Below are positions 62,337-64,000 of a stretch of 64,000 nt of DNA, in pieces. Location: positions 3,157,501 to 3,221,500 of the forward strand of contig NZ_CP119075.1 in the NCBI RefSeq assembly GCF_029023725.1. Direction: 5' to 3'. This DNA is from Synoicihabitans lomoniglobus (GTDB taxonomy: Bacteria > Verrucomicrobiota > Verrucomicrobiia > Opitutales > Opitutaceae). Numbering within the stretch: the first letter of the stretch is position 1; each line of letters begins with the position of its first letter. The notes under the pieces were generated by a model that had not been told where the DNA came from, made no database searches, and worked only from the letters and a program-made list of their open reading frames with translations. Made by a program: the position numbers and the translations under genes.

Positions 62337-64000
62337 ATGCTCTTGCCCCGCCGGTTCGTCCTCCTCCTGCTCTGCTTTCTGTATCCATTTTACGGTTTCG
62401 CCCAGGACGGCTTCCCCGTCGCCGCCGGTTCCGGACTCCTCCCCGAGGATGCCGCTGCCGCCATGACCATGCCGGAAGGTTTCCAGGCCAAGCTCTTCGC
62501 CGGTGAACCCGACGTGCATCAACCAATCGCCTTCACCATTGACGAACGGGGCCGTCTCTGGGTCGTCGAAAACTATTCCTACCCCGACTGGTCGCCCTAC
62601 GGTCGTGATCGCATTCTCATCCTCGAGGACACCGACGGCGACGGCTCGTTCGACGAGAGCACCGTCTTTTTCGACCAGCTCAACTTTGCCACCGCCATCG
62701 CCGTCGGCCACGGCGGCGTGTGGGTCGGCACCGCCCCCTACTTGATCTTCATTCCCGACAAGAACCGCGACGATATTCCCGATGGTCCGCCGCAAGTCGT
62801 GCTCGACGGCTGGGGGCACCAGGACACCCACGAAACGCTCAACAGTTTTGTCTGGGGACCCGATGGCTGGCTTTACGGCAACCAAGGCATCTTCACCCAT
62901 TCCAACGTCGGCGCCCCCGGTGCCCGCGACGACGAACGCACTCCGCTCAACGCGTGCGTGTGGCGCTACCACCCGACCAAAAAGATCTTCGAGGTCTTCG
63001 CCGAAGGCATCAGCAATCAGTGGGGCCTCGACTTCAACGACACCGGCGACGCCTTCGTCACTGCCTGCGTCATTCCTCACCTCTATCACGTGATCCAAGC
63101 GGGCCACTACCAGCGTCAAGCGGGCCAGCACTTCAATCCCTACACCTACGGCGACCTGCAAAACATCGGCGACCATCTTCACTACGACAACGGCGTCAGC
63201 TGGGTGGATTCCCGCTTTGGCGCGGGTGGCACCGACGCCGCCGGCGGCGGTCACGCGCACGCGGGCACGCTCATCTACCTCGGCGACAATTTTCCCGCCG
63301 AATACCGCGGTTCGCTGCTTACTCACAACATCCTCGGCAACCGCATCAATCGCGACACGCTCGCCCCCGTCGGCTCCGGTTACATCGGCTCGCACGCGCC
63401 CGATTTCATGAAAGCCAATGACGGTTGGTTCCGCGGTCTGCGGCTCGAAACCGGTCCCGACGGATCGCTCTTCAACAGCGATTGGTATGACCCGCGCGCC
63501 TGCCACCAACAGCGACCGCACGACCGCACCAACGGCCGCATTTACAAGATTTCCTACGGCACCCCCGACCCCGTCCTGGTCGACCTCGCCGCCCTCAGCT
63601 CCGCCGAGCTCGTTGCGCTCCAACTTCACCCCAACGAGTGGCACGTGCGCCGGGCTCGCTTGATCCTCCAAGAACGCGGCCCCGATCCCGCCGTCCATGA
63701 CGCACTGCGGGAGATCATCCGCACCAACCCGGATGTCACCCGCCAACTCCGCGCCCTGTGGACCCTGCATGTCACGCGCGGTCTCAACAGCACCCTCGCC
63801 CTCGAGCTGCTGCGTTCCCCCGCCGCCTACGTGCGCGGCTGGACCGTTCAACTCATGACCGAGGATCGCAATCCCGCTCCCCGGGTGCGCGCCGCGTTCG
63901 TCGAGCTCGCCACGAACGACGCCTCGCCCATCGTGCGCCGATTCCTGGCCTCCGCCGCCCAACGCATCGCTCCGGCCGATCGCTGGGACATCGTGGCAGC
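62337..64000 (+). CDS. PVC-type dehydrogenase/heme-binding protein, C-terminus beyond window
   Basis: The frame begins at ATG 62337, 17 bases after the lyase stop, and is open to the window end (554 codons). The signal peptide (VLLLLCFLYPFYGFAQ) is followed by the PVC-type propeller: FQAKLFAGEPDVHQPIAFT, DGWGHQDTHETLNSFVWGPD (in pieces), YKISYG, and then the start of HEAT-like repeats (HVRRARLILQERG). It is a paralogue of the central part of the protein at 52914 but lacks the DUF1080 part. A C-terminal cytochrome c segment is expected downstream. Confidence 0.9.
   Translation, partial: MLLPRRFVLLLLCFLYPFYGFAQDGFPVAAGSGLLPEDAAAAMTMPEGFQAKLFAGEPDVHQPIAFTIDERGRLWVVENYSYPDWSPYGRDRILILEDTDGDGSFDESTVFFDQLNFATAIAVGHGGVWVGTAPYLIFIPDKNRDDIPDGPPQVVLDGWGHQDTHETLNSFVWGPDGWLYGNQGIFTHSNVGAPGARDDERTPLNACVWRYHPTKKIFEVFAEGISNQWGLDFNDTGDAFVTACVIPHLYHVIQAGHYQRQAGQHFNPYTYGDLQNIGDHLHYDNGVSWVDSRFGAGGTDAAGGGHAHAGTLIYLGDNFPAEYRGSLLTHNILGNRINRDTLAPVGSGYIGSHAPDFMKANDGWFRGLRLETGPDGSLFNSDWYDPRACHQQRPHDRTNGRIYKISYGTPDPVLVDLAALSSAELVALQLHPNEWHVRRARLILQERGPDPAVHDALREIIRTNPDVTRQLRALWTLHVTRGLNSTLALELLRSPAAYVRGWTVQLMTEDRNPAPRVRAAFVELATNDASPIVRRFLASAAQRIAPADRWDIVA

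Noticed and set aside
1-64000. CRISPR array, tRNA or rRNA genes
   Set aside because: No regularly spaced direct repeats and no sequence resembling tRNA or rRNA were noticed; a covariance-model scan was not possible here.

Overview
The window looks like a chromosomal segment of a member of the Verrucomicrobiota, most likely Opitutaceae. Four long TonB-dependent receptors carry the mature N-terminus typical of that family (an ELSPF-type motif, then GY.A..TLAGSRL). They sit with LacI-type regulators, many sulfatases and glycosidases, Tat-exported Gfo/Idh/MocA enzymes, and PVC-type cytochrome/dehydrogenase proteins. The DNA is GC-rich except in a few acquired stretches. No rRNA, tRNA or CRISPR was seen.

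Layout. (1) 1-7.9 kb: the N-terminal part of a TonB receptor, then two LacI regulators, an FG-GAP beta-propeller and a TPR protein on the other strand. (2) 8.0-11.8 kb: a leftward group of AraC regulator, NmrA-like reductase, small exported protein, DUF1772 membrane protein and quinone-oxidoreductase-like enzyme. (3) 11.9-18.7 kb: a frameshifted endonuclease/exonuclease/phosphatase gene, mannonate dehydratase (uxuA), two esterase-fold proteins (one lacking its catalytic residues) and a beta-helix protein. (4) 18.6-27.2 kb: a mobile region that I read as a broken chromosomal integron. A truncated integron integrase (26610-27155, + strand) diverges from a leftward array of gene cassettes, with an attI-like region between them. 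Three cassettes have the self-complementary core boxes expected of integron cassettes. The array has been hit by two IS3-family elements and an IS91-like element with its tyrosine recombinase, and is cut off at its far end by a REP-associated (RAYT) transposase element. (5) 27.7-37.9 kb: a tightly packed leftward operon of three sulfatases, a GH30-SGNH fusion, a GH140/DUF4038-like glycosidase and a GH5-like enzyme, pointing to degradation of a sulfated plant or algal polysaccharide. (6) 38.3-52.6 kb: a DUF4886 protein, then repeated modules of TonB receptor plus LacI regulator or Gfo/Idh oxidoreductase; one LacI copy carries an in-frame stop. (7) 52.9-64 kb: a rightward run of two PVC-type heme proteins (one fused to DUF1080), a PepSY membrane protein, a zinc alcohol dehydrogenase, an SDR and a heparinase II/III-like lyase.

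How the parts may work together. Receptors import oligosaccharides released by the sulfatase/glycosidase operon and the lyase; the dehydrogenases and mannonate dehydratase feed sugars and uronates into metabolism. Similar palindromes with a 6-bp centre lie about 100-115 bp upstream of three TonB receptors and of the sulfatase operon, suggesting a shared LacI-type regulon. The integron is the most unusual part: a sedentary, apparently inactivated cassette array embedded in a polysaccharide-utilisation region.
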